Translations under genes and position numbers: made by a program
Notes under the pieces: model-generated
Databases searched by the model: none
What the model saw: the letters and a program-made list of their open reading frames with translations, nothing else
Told to the model about the DNA's origin: nothing
Source: Gnomoniopsis sp. IMI 355080
Lineage: Eukaryota > Ascomycota > Sordariomycetes > Diaporthales > Gnomoniaceae
Length of the DNA: 64,000 nucleotides
Assembly: GCA_027946555.1 (NCBI GenBank)
Contig: JAPEVC010000123.1
Span: 1 to 64,000, forward strand
Direction: 5' to 3'
Shown: positions 22,788-31,992 of the stretch, piece by piece
Numbering within the stretch: position 1 is the first letter of the stretch
How the letters are laid out: the number at the start of each line of letters is the position of its first letter

Positions 22788-23764
22788 TTAGAACTTGAAC
22801 ATCTGCGGTGGATTCTCTGCAGGAGGTGTATCACCAACACCGCCGGCTCCAGGCCCACTGTCTGGTTGGTTGTCCTTGATCAAACTCCCATGCGCAAAGA
22901 ACAGCATCTTGATAGCCACCGACAGTGCCAGGTGCAACACCAGCACCAGAATCAGCAGCACCTTGCTTGTCTGCTTGTCTGTTGCGCTCAAGACGGGGTA
23001 CAGGTTGCGCAGCAGGAAGGCGACTGACATCCCGAACCCAACGCCAACAAAGATCCAGTTGAGAAGGCTAATCTGGCTCCAGCTGATGAGGGCAACGGGC
23101 ACCCAAATCAGGTTCGAGTAGCCATACAGCGCCCAACACTCGAGAAGGTTGGCGGACTCGGAACCAAAGTAGCGGAGGGCGAGGTATAGTGCCATGGGCA
23201 CGAAGAGTGTGTAACCGTAGACAAGGCCGGCAGCGCCTGAAGAGGTTCCATTAGCAAGTGAGCCACTTGGGCGCAAAACTCTCCCTGAGCGAAGGAAGGG
23301 TTGGGCATTAAAGGTGTACACATACCGCTGAGCAACTTGAAGTCGTAGACGAAGGGTTCTGTTCCCGTCGTCGCAAGGTACTTGCTTATAGTACCTCCCA
23401 AGAACAAGATGAACACTACCGTCGTAGCTATCCAAAACGGCCCGTACAGATCTGGGTTGCCCTCCAACACATCGAGAAAGTTGGCACGCGGGAACAAGGC
23501 CGCCCAACACCGCTGCAGAACAGCAGATGTATCAACATCGAAGAACTGTGCGTAGAAATTTATGGACCAGAGGAAGCGCTTCCCGCCGCTCGATGCTGTA
23601 GCTGGTAGAGGAAGACCCGAGGCACCGGGAGCTTTGCGGTTCGAAGGGTTGGTATCGGTGAAATTGGAGTTGTGAAATTCGAGGTCATCTTGCAGATCGG
23701 TGTGGCCGAGATCGCCTTCGGGATCGTCTACGTCCACAACGGCATCGTAGCCTGCTCCTGACAT
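22788..23764 (-). CDS. Yip1-domain membrane protein (YIPF1/YIPF2-like)
   Basis: Two exons (23764-23326, 23236-22788) with an 89-nt intron give 295 residues. The N-terminal 70 residues are hydrophilic and acidic and should face the cytosol. The Yip1 domain follows with about five membrane spans, including the stretches around FWIATTVVFILFL, YTLFVPMALYLAL, LIWVPVALISW, NWIFVGVGFGMSVAFLL and VLLILVLVLHLALSVAI. Segments such as YGYSNLIWVP and the DLYGPFWI entry are typical of the family. Yip1-family proteins sit in Golgi/ER vesicle membranes and bind Rab GTPases. Which Rab applies here is unknown. The C-terminal tail is short and polar. Confidence 0.85.
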
Positions 23765-24684
23765 CGTTACGCGCTGCGAGTAGAGACGGGCTAGCCTTGA
23801 TAGATGCGAAAAGTGTCAGACTGAAATATATTTGCTGGTCGGAGTGCCCGTGGTCGCAGCGTTCGGTTCGATGAGGATTGCTCAACTACTTGCCAGCAGA
23901 AGGAGGAAGAGATGCGTGCAATGTTCTGTTTGGCCTCGGAGGCTCGAGTCGGACAGAGTGTGAGTAGGAGTTGAGAAAGCTCCCTTGCTGCCAGCTTGCA
24001 CATTGATGTTGCAGGGATACTTTTAGATAGCGGGCAGGGATCTTGCAGCGTGGGACTTGCATTACGCAGCCCATCTACGCGGAAGACACCTGATTCCAAT
24101 TGGCTTCAAACGTTCCAAGTTCTTTTTGCGTAGGTTTCTTGTGAGCAATTTGTTTGAAGCCTAGTGATTACTTCAATGCCATGAGGTCAAACCAGCAATC
24201 GTGACCAAATACAACATGCAAAGGCATAAGAATGTCGAGTCTTAAAAGGTACTCGGGTGTGGACGACGCGCAAGTAATGGATTTCATAACACCGACGAGA
24301 TCAGAAGTTTGAACATGTTGTTGACTCGCAGTACTGGGCACAATTTCTGGACAAGACTCCAATGCCGTACTCCGTGGCCCTTTTTGCTCAAATGAGTAGG
24401 TTGCCTGAAAGGAATCGAGACCAGACCTTCTGGGGAAGAGGCTCAAGTTCGGCCACGATATTTCAGTACATCGTCTGTCCCGTCTCACAACCATGCACGC
24501 GAACAGTCTCGAGCAGTGTATTCATGAAGTTGATTTCCGGTAGCCACGAGTCTCAATGATCTCTCTGCTGTATGCACACAAGCAAGTGACTTTTCTCGTC
24601 ACTGCCTGTCCTTGCCAACCCATTCGCAATACCATAAACCATCCCCCATCCAGTCCGACGCCAAAGAACACCGGGGCGAGTTGT
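23765..24684. other. Intergenic, Yip1-family gene to ubiquitin-eL40
   Basis: 920 bp holding the promoter of the Yip1-family gene and the 3' flank of the ubiquitin gene. Open frames up to 108 codons are present, but none looks like a protein. No repeats or elements stand out. Confidence 0.6.
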
Positions 24685-25416
24685 TTACTTGAGCTTCTTC
24701 TTGGGGCGAAGCTGGTTGGTGTGGCCACACTTGCGCTTGCGGCAGTTGGTGGCACGGGGAGGGAGACGGGCCTAGGTGGGATGTCAATACTGGTGTAGCG
24801 GCGTGTAGACCGTGAGAGTCGAATACGTACGTAGCACTTGCGGCAGATCATCTTCTCGCAGTTGTACTTGGATGCCAGGGCCTTCAGGGAAGGCTCAATC
24901 AGGCCACCACGGAGACGGAGGACCAAGTGGAGGGTGGACTCCTGCAGCAATCATCAGCCCTTTGTTCACGTGAAAACTTCCGTCATCGATTCTTTCGACC
25001 CAGTGCTTTGCCGCATTCCATCTCTTGCAAATCAAATTTCATATTTGTGATACCGTATGCGTTCACTGACCTTCTGGATGTTGTAGTCGGACAGAGTGCG
25101 GCCATCCTCGAGCTGCTTGCCGGCGAAGATCAAGCGCTGCTGGTCTGGGGGAATGCCCTCCTTGTCCTGGATCTTGGCCTTGACATTGTCGATAGTGTCG
25201 GAAGACTCCACCTCAAGGGTGATGGTCTTGCCCGTCAGGGTCTTCACGAAGCTGTTGGTCGTCGGGTCAGTAACAGTGGTCAAAGTCGGTCGATCGTCAT
25301 CGTTCGAGTGTCGAGGGGTGGTGGTGAGGCCTTACATCTGCACTGTAAGAGAAAAGTATGGTCAGCATTATCTAGCCAAGTAAACACAAGCGTTCGTTGA
25401 GGTAGAGCGACTCACT
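24685..25416 (-). CDS. UBI1: Ubiquitin-ribosomal protein eL40 fusion
   Basis: This encodes one ubiquitin fused to the large-subunit ribosomal protein eL40. The precursor is cut after Gly76, giving free ubiquitin and eL40. The model has five coding exons: 25416 (the single base A), 25342-25336, 25251-25071, 24941-24831 and 24771-24685, giving 128 residues (76+52). The start codon is split: A, a 73-nt intron, then the 7-nt exon TGCAGAT, an 84-nt intron, then CTTCGTGAAG. Both introns have good donors (GTGAGT, GTAAGG), CTGAC branches and CAG acceptors. No other arrangement restores the MQIFVKT start. The third intron follows Lys63. The eL40 part has the four-Cys zinc finger (MICRKCYARL, then NCRKRKCGH) and ends with PKKKLK. 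It is transcribed toward the Yip1-family gene. Confidence 0.93.
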
Positions 25417-25763
25417 CTTGACTGCTTCTCCTCGTTTGACGATGGGTGTGGTAGATTGAGTGACGGACGGCAAAGATTCGAGATTGGCGCGAAATTCGAT
25501 TCTGGTGGGCTTTCAAAATTGTTAGCGATGGCTGGCCACGCCCCGATTGCCGGGGGTCCCGAAGCGGCAGTGGTGACCCACTGTGTTGAGGTCTGTGCTT
25601 TTCTCAGAACAGCTGGCTGACAGCTGCCCTCAGCTGGTTCTCAGTGATTGAGCGTGGCACATCTTCCTCATACCTCCAAACATGAACGGGAGACTAGACT
25701 TCGATTATTTAATTGATGATGATATGATGAATGCATCAACTTTTTGATTTTTGGGGTATCTGC
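25417..25763. other. Intergenic, ubiquitin-eL40 promoter and RRN7 3' flank
   Basis: 347 bp on the 5' side of the ubiquitin gene and the 3' side of RRN7. The transcribed 5' leader of the ubiquitin gene must lie in the first part, because the start-codon A sits at an exon end. No further gene is seen. Confidence 0.6.
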
Positions 25764-27514
25764 TTATTGTGTATCCTGCTCGCAATCTTGGCCTTCTAGT
25801 TCCCCCTGGGCAGCCTTCTTCTCTCGAACGACCCACCGGTTGACTGACTTCTCCAAGGTGTAGACAGCCTTGACGAGTTTCCCCAGAGACAGCCCTGATA
25901 TTGCTGCTGCCTTTCCGTAGAATGCCTTTGCTGTAGCAGGAAGATCATCCGCCGAGCGATACACAACATGATTCTCGCCAACCCTGAGATGGTATCCTGT
26001 GGTTGACGGTGGTATGGACTTAACATAACTCTGGGCCGTCCGGAGCCTCTCATCTATCTGCTCCTCAGTCAGGCCTTGGCGGGCAGGTTGTCTTTGTCTT
26101 TGTGCGAGTGGAAACAACTCCCTGAGTTCTTGCGTCTCCATCCCCTGCTTGATCTGCGTCTCCTCGTACCAGTCAAGGTAGTCGTCAATTTTCCTGTCGC
26201 TCAAAGTCCAGGCATCTTCTGCCTCCAACTTGTTGATGTCTCGCCTCTCAAGCCCCTCGAATGCGACATCTCTCATGAGTTCTCTCCATTTGACCCAGTC
26301 CATCTGTAAGGACGAAGGGTCCCGGTAGCTGACAGGTGCTCTCTTCTCACCATCGAACGGGTAGAGCAGTTTCGTGGAGAAGACCACACATGCGACAAGG
26401 AGGATATCGGGGTGGTCGAGGAGCTTGAATCGTCTTTTCTGCATATTGAAAGAGAAGTCGAGGTTTAATAGTCTGGTCATGGCCCGGACGTGGACGTATA
26501 TTTCCGCTTCATTTTGTCAGCTAAATGTACTAAGAATATGACCGCACATGGCTGACTTACCCGGTAGCGCAAGCTCTCGCATGTAATGGAACAGAAGCAA
26601 CGGCATATTCAGCGCTGGGAATACCATTTCGTAATTCAGGTGATACTCCAACACAAGCTCCAAAACAGCCTGATGCATCTCTCCACCTTGGAGAGACGTG
26701 TGTTTAACGAGCAAAGCCCGGTGATATGATCCAGGAAGCCTGTCCGTCATCTCTTTCGGCAAGTCGTCGAAAGCGGTCAGGAACAGCAGCTGGTCACTCC
26801 TGGCCCAGTCATAGATGTGGCCCACCCTGATCGGGAGGCTCAAGCTCAGACATCCTAGATAGCACAGCGCAAGACAGTGAAATAGCGAAGGCATATTCCA
26901 GTCCTGTCCAGGCTCGCTTGTCCAGCTTCGGGCACGACTGACGCTCGTCCGCGATGTCGCCGTGCTCGTTTCACTCTCTGAACCGGCCTGGGAACTGAAT
27001 AGTTCGCCGTCCGTTCCCGAATCCAGCCCACTCTCCCCTTCTGTGCCTTCAGCATCCTTCTTCGACTTCAACCCAGCAAAATTCCGAATTCGCAGGTCCC
27101 AAAGATCGCGTACCACAGTCTCCAGCTCGACCGGCAGGCGCCGCTCGTGCACGAGCCACCAGACTTGCCGTCGGAGGACCAACTGTAGGCATTCGAGGTA
27201 GAGCTCGCGCGCCTCGTTTCCGCTGAGATGGCGGTTTGCTCTCTCCCTTGCAGCACGCTGTTTGCGCGTGATGCGACCCCTTTGGCCGAAGTTGTCATCC
27301 TCATCAATATCGTATTCGATGAAACCCTGAATGTCGACGCGTTAGCAAGGTTGGAATAAATTCAGAGAAGACTCCTCAAGGGCAGACTTGCCTCAATGTG
27401 ATGGCCGTTCTGACAGTAACGGTAGCCATCCTCAGCATACCATCTTCTCGCGCTGCACTCGTCACAGCGCTGCCCTGGAGGGAAGCGGTGGAGGTCGTCG
27501 CGACGTTTGCTCAT
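25764..27514 (-). CDS. RRN7: RNA polymerase I core factor subunit Rrn7 (TFIIB-like)
   Basis: Rrn7 is the TFIIB-related subunit of the core factor that recruits RNA polymerase I to the rDNA promoter in the nucleolus. Three exons (27514-27392, 27326-26561, 26506-25764) give 543 residues, close to the yeast length. The N-terminal Rrn7-type zinc ribbon has Cys17, Cys20, Cys34 and His38, in CDECSARRW and YRYCQNGH. A long region with two degenerate cyclin folds follows, including the LLDHPDILLVACVVFSTKLL helix. The ATG was chosen because it directly precedes the zinc ribbon. The upstream in-frame extension is not family-like. Intron 1 (27327-27391) has a GC donor (GAG then GCAAGT), a GCTAACG branch and a CAG acceptor. 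Confidence 0.9.
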
Positions 27515-28253
27515 ATTGGCCGGGATATCGAAGGATACGAAAGTCGGAAGAAAGCCATTTACAGCGGAAGGGGGAAATGCAAAATACACACGGGTACACC
27601 CGCCGCCACACCAGTGACACAATCATTATAGCACTCTTACCACCTCATTCGTTCACCGTGATATCAGTCCTCCTCAATCGACAGATGTTTACCATAAAAC
27701 GATTATATCACTGGTGATCATTCCACCAGGGGTCTATTGCAGAAGAAATTTCTCTGGAAGCATTGATTCCACAGCCCAGTCTTCGTGATTCACTGCCGAC
27801 CTAGCAGGTACTACATCGTGTACTACACAAAATTAAGGTGACCTTCATTCCGGTTCCGAAAGCGTGGTTCTGCCTGGCCGTCGTCTCGGAGAGAGGTCAA
27901 TACGCACTGCTGCTTGACAATGATTCCCTTGCCTATAGCAGACTACTTCACGTTTATCACAGGGGTTTCCGCACTTCATTGATGAATGAACTCGCACAAT
28001 TATCCCTCCAAAAAGTTGAATGCAAGTTGCATTTCACGTGTCGCATTACGCCACGTACTGTAGACTGTCCTAACGAAGACCCTGTGTTCCGGTAATATCA
28101 TGAAGTCCATCAACTGTAGAATTGTATTGGCTGGTAAAAAATAGATGCCGGCGAGATAACCTCGACACCATATACCATAAACAAGTTCCAAGTTTGAAAA
28201 AACGCCAGTGTTCAAAGCCCCGCTGATTCCTTTTTCGTGGCTCGTTTCGTGAT
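27515..28253. other. Intergenic, RRN7 promoter and eIF5A 3' flank
   Basis: 739 bp between the 5' end of RRN7 and the 3' end of eIF5A. The open frames here are short and non-conserved. No repeats are seen. Confidence 0.6.
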
Positions 28254-29008
28254 TTAAGCCTTTCCGGCGGCCTCCTTGGCCTCGACGGCGGCCTGCTCGC
28301 CCATGGCAGTCAGGATGACAACGTCTGAGTAGCCTGTTAGCCCACATTTCTTGTTGATGATTGTGCATAAAAACTCACTGGTGTCCTTCTCCTCCTCGGT
28401 GAAAAGCTTGCGGATCTTCTCGCCAATCTCACCATCGGGGACCTTGACATCGTCCTTGGTGTCGCCGTCGTCGGTCATCAGAGACAGGAAGTCATCGTCG
28501 GAGATGTCGAGCTACAAAAATTTGTGTTAGGACAAAGCCAGATGCCAGCACAAGCACAATTTGGAGCGAGCGGGACAAACTTACGAGCTGGTACTCGCGA
28601 CGGGAGACGTTGGGAACGTCCATGTTGTGAGTAGAAGGGCACAACTCCTCAAGCTTCTTTCCGGTGAAGATGTCGATGGCGACCAAGTGGACCTTGGCGT
28701 GACCGTGCTTGCCAGTCTTGGAGGTGGACATGTCGACGATCTTGCAAGGGCGGTTCTTGATGCAAACGAAACCGTTCTTGCGCAGAGCAGAGCACTGCAT
28801 GGGGTAGGTGGTGGAGGCACCGGCATCTCCCTGAGCCTCGACCTCGAAGGCGTTGTCACCCTACGAATCCTGTTAGTAGGCAAGGTGGCGGGTGCGAAAG
28901 GGAGCATCGTGGAGGCATCGTGATGCGTCGTGCGGGGCTGCGTTTGCCCAGGCCATGTAACGAGATCAAGGGGGGGAATTTTGTACGTACGTGCTGCTCC
29001 TCGGCCAT
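28254..29008 (-). CDS. Translation factor eIF5A
   Basis: eIF5A binds the ribosomal E site, promotes peptide-bond formation at difficult sequences such as polyproline, and helps termination. Four exons (29008-28991, 28860-28585, 28511-28379, 28324-28254) give 165 residues. Exon 1 encodes only MAEEQH. The hypusine loop STSKTGKHGHAK is intact, with the modified lysine at Lys57 of this model. The C-terminal OB fold ends VVILTAMGEQAAVEAKEAAGKA, with the last intron just before it. Introns 1-3 are 130, 73 and 54 nt. It is divergent from the deoxyhypusine hydroxylase gene, 687 bp apart. That enzyme acts on Lys57 of this protein. Confidence 0.95.
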
Positions 29009-29695
29009 TTTGACGGAATTGGTCAGAGAAAGATGAGAAGGTAGAGAAGAAAAGGAGCGGGGATAGATCCAAAGAAAGATTGTTGGCGTTGATGGCTGTC
29101 TTTGAAAGGTCGAGAATAATTTGATTCGAGAGTGAAAAATAGAGGAGGGTCAGGTTCTTCCCCGCCTATTCAATAGCCAATCACATGTGGCTGAAGCCCT
29201 TTAGCTGGGAGACGCAGCCACTTCAGCAGCCTCTGCAGCACCCACGGAGGATGGTCAGCAGCCAGGGAACCAGCCGATTGTTCACTATGGCGCTACGGAA
29301 TATCTGCGCGAACTCGCCATGAAAATGTGTTATAATTGCTTGTGATTTGCTATGGCAGGCATCCATCCTATCGTTGACTTATTTGCACATGAGGGACCAT
29401 TTGAGCCTTTCCCGCACGCATTTGGCTCTCCTCCTGCTGGCGATGAAGAGTTTGGTATTGCTGTAAATCCTGCTCGTTAGAAGATAATTTCCCGGTTCTC
29501 GTGGTAAAATGAATGTTGAGCTGTGACTGTTGTCGCTAGACAATAAATAGTTTGACCCCACCATGTCTGGCCGATCGCCGGCGGGTAGTTGAATACGGAA
29601 ACTAAGAGCCTTTGCAAACCCAATTTTTTACTTTTTTATTTTCAAGATCGCTGCCCTTGTGTCGCCCGCGATTTTAAGCCTCTCACACATTCACA
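29009..29695. promoter_or_regulatory. Shared divergent promoter region, eIF5A / DOHH
   Basis: 687 bp between the start codons of eIF5A (-) and deoxyhypusine hydroxylase (+). It contains a CCAAT box at 29177-29181 roughly 170 bp upstream of the eIF5A start. The eIF5A leader is A/G-rich on the coding strand. Co-regulation of the substrate and its modifying enzyme is an inference from layout only. Confidence 0.5.
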
Positions 29696-30753
29696 ATGGC
29701 TCCTATTACCGACAACGTCGACTCCACAATCAAGAGCCTCCGAGAGACGCTGTGCTCAGAGGAAACTCCTCTTCCCGTTCGGTTCCGCGCGCTCTTCTCT
29801 TTGAAGCACCTGGCATGCGCATCCCGAGATGCCAACGCCGAGGCTGCTATGGATGCGATCGGCGCTGCATTCGCAACTCCGTCTGCACTTCTAAAGCATG
29901 AACTGGCATACTGCCTTGGCCAGACCCGCAACCTCTACGCTGTACCTCCTCTGCGCGCCTGCCTGGCCGATCTTAAAGAGGACCCCATGTGTCGCCACGA
30001 GGCCGCCGAGGCGCTGGGCGCGATCGGACATGACAGTCAGTTGGATATTTTGCGAGAGTATCAGTCTCGGAAGGGCGAGGATGTCAATGTTGTAGAGACT
30101 TGCGAGATTGCAATTGGTAGGATCGAGTGGGAGAATTCAGAGGAAAGAAAGCGCGAGAAGTTGCGCCAAAGGTAAGCTCGAAGGTTGTTCCGATGCTCTA
30201 CGGAAGTATTGATCTTCTAACGTTGTATTTCGTCGTCTCTAGTGACTTTGCCTCCATCGATCCTGCTCCCCCGACACCAGAATCCACGAAAACAGTTCAG
30301 GATCTTGAAAACGAGTTGATGGATACGAGCCGCCCCCTCTTCATCCGTTACCGAGCCATGTTTGCATTGCGGGACTTGGCCTCACCTCCCGACCTGCCGA
30401 CCGCCGTCCCCGCCATTCATGCTCTCGCGCGTGGCTTTGAGGACCCTTCCGCGCTATTCCGCCACGAGATTGCCTTCGTCTTCGGTCAACTGTCCCACCC
30501 TGCCTCCATACCCGCTCTTACATCTGCGCTGAGCAATCCCAAAGAAGCCGGCATGGTCAGGCACGAGGCTGCTGAGGCTCTCGGTAGTCTAGGTGAAGAG
30601 GAGGGCGTCGAGGACCTTCTGAAGGGTTTTCTCAACGACCCGGAGCAGGTGGTACGTGAAAGTGTCATGGTTGCTCTGGATATGGCCGAGTTCGAGAAGG
30701 GAGAGCAAACTGAGTACGCCTTGATTCCTGATGCTGCTGCCGCAGCAGCATAA
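29696..30753 (+). CDS. LIA1: Deoxyhypusine hydroxylase (DOHH/Lia1)
   Basis: DOHH hydroxylates the deoxyhypusine residue of eIF5A, the last step of hypusine formation. It is a di-iron enzyme built from HEAT-like repeats in two symmetric halves. Two exons (29696-30171, 30243-30753) give 328 residues. All four His-Glu metal-binding pairs are present: 68/69 (KHELAYCLGQ), 101/102 (RHEAAEALGAIG), 233/234 (RHEIAFVFGQ) and 266/267 (RHEAAEALGSLG). The single intron falls in the linker between the halves. The C-terminus ends in a run of alanines. It is head-to-head with its substrate gene, eIF5A. Confidence 0.95.
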
Positions 30754-31041
30754 ATTAGGGCTGGCGAATTGATGACGGTTTCACGATGTGCGGCGTTCAT
30801 GGAAAGGAAAAGGATTCGACATTCCCGGGTATCATGGCTCATAATGCAAGCCGCATAGAGAGACTAGCAAGCGCAATTTTCTTATGGTAGAATGCGCGCC
30901 TCAGTGCTATTGTCCCATCAGCATGTCAAGGACAGGAAAAGAGATCAATTGAATGAGACTCACTTAATTTGAGGATTTTGAAAACAAGCACGGGGTGAGT
31001 CCAACCACCCTGTGCTTCTACACTCTCGCAAGGGGCCGTAT

Positions 31042-31521
31042 CTAGTTGTTCTCGCTCCATCTACACATCATTAGCACCATGTTGAAACGTCTTGAATTGC
31101 AATGACATACTTGAAGCCACAATCACAGGTGTAAAAGATGGTTGAACCCTCATCTGCACTCCGAAGCTGAACTGCAGAAAAGCGAACCTCTGTTCTTCCA
31201 CACTTGGGGCAGGTCTGGTTTGTCTTTGCCTCTGTGTTCACCTCATGACGCTTGACTGTCTGGGTGGTAGATAGCTTTTGGCGTAGGAAAGACGGAAAAT
31301 CAGATGGCTTTGATTTGGTGACAATCTCCTTTGAAGCCTCATCTGGACAGGCCATATCAGTACAGACTCTCAGTTTCTAATTTGTTTGGTTTTGGATTGG
31401 ACGCACCTTGGTTCTCAGCACCACAGCATTCACACTGGAGAATATTCTTTTCACTGCCCTTAGATGAGGGAAGCAGATTGCCACAGTCTGTGCAGAAAAC
31501 GAGAGATCCAATGGAAGCCAT
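31042..31521 (-). CDS. RPA12: RNA polymerase I subunit Rpa12
   Basis: Rpa12 is the small Pol I subunit needed for RNA cleavage and termination, related to Rpb9 and TFIIS. Three exons (31521-31407, 31342-31111, 31060-31042) give 121 residues, the normal size. The N-terminal zinc ribbon uses Cys10, Cys13, Cys30 and Cys33. The C-terminal TFIIS-like ribbon starts TCPKCGRTEVRF and contains the acidic-hairpin motif QLRSADEGS. The final metal-binding pair reads YTCDCGFKW, with one residue between the cysteines where TFIIS-type ribbons usually have two. The last exon encodes only five full codons after a split Lys and ends SENN. It is divergent from SCC2. Confidence 0.92.
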
Positions 31522-31992
31522 CTTGGCTGTATGTCTTTGGTAAAATATCAATATTCTTTCGCAGTTTTCGCGATGGGCTATTTTTTTTCACTTTGGTAAG
31601 GCAGAGACATGCAGGGGTTGTTGGCGTGCAGGGATAGGTAGGGTCCACCAGGATTAGAACCCACCTTTCTTACATGGTTATGTAGGTACGTACCTACCTT
31701 ACCTAGCCTAGCATACTGTTCTCAGCCTAGATTCATCGAAACTACCGCGTCGGATGACCATCCATCATCGTCAATTCTGGTCTTCACAAGTTGGTGCCCA
31801 TAATAGCTCAACAATACCCCGGGGCAATACATTTCTGTCTGCAGCTTCCAAGGACCCATACGATAACCCCAATTTCAACATCGCATTTGCGAGAGAACAC
31901 TACTCAACAACAGCCAGTCTCCAGATTGCAAAGCGCAAGTGACGTGCGGCATTCTTCATGGCTGGGCTTTCTGAGCTCACTTAACTCTCACA
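31522..31992. promoter_or_regulatory. Divergent promoter region, RPA12 / SCC2
   Basis: 471 bp between the two start codons. At 31682-31697 lies a perfect 16-bp palindrome (GTAGGTAC followed by GTACCTAC), running directly into TACCTTACCTAGCCTA. Related motifs recur in other intergenic regions of this window. A binding function is not shown. Confidence 0.5.

Noticed and set aside
25071..25283. Alternative ubiquitin start beginning MTTVTDP at 25283
   Set aside because: It would replace the invariant MQI start of ubiquitin. The preceding bases are an intron with a TACTGAC branch and CAG acceptor.
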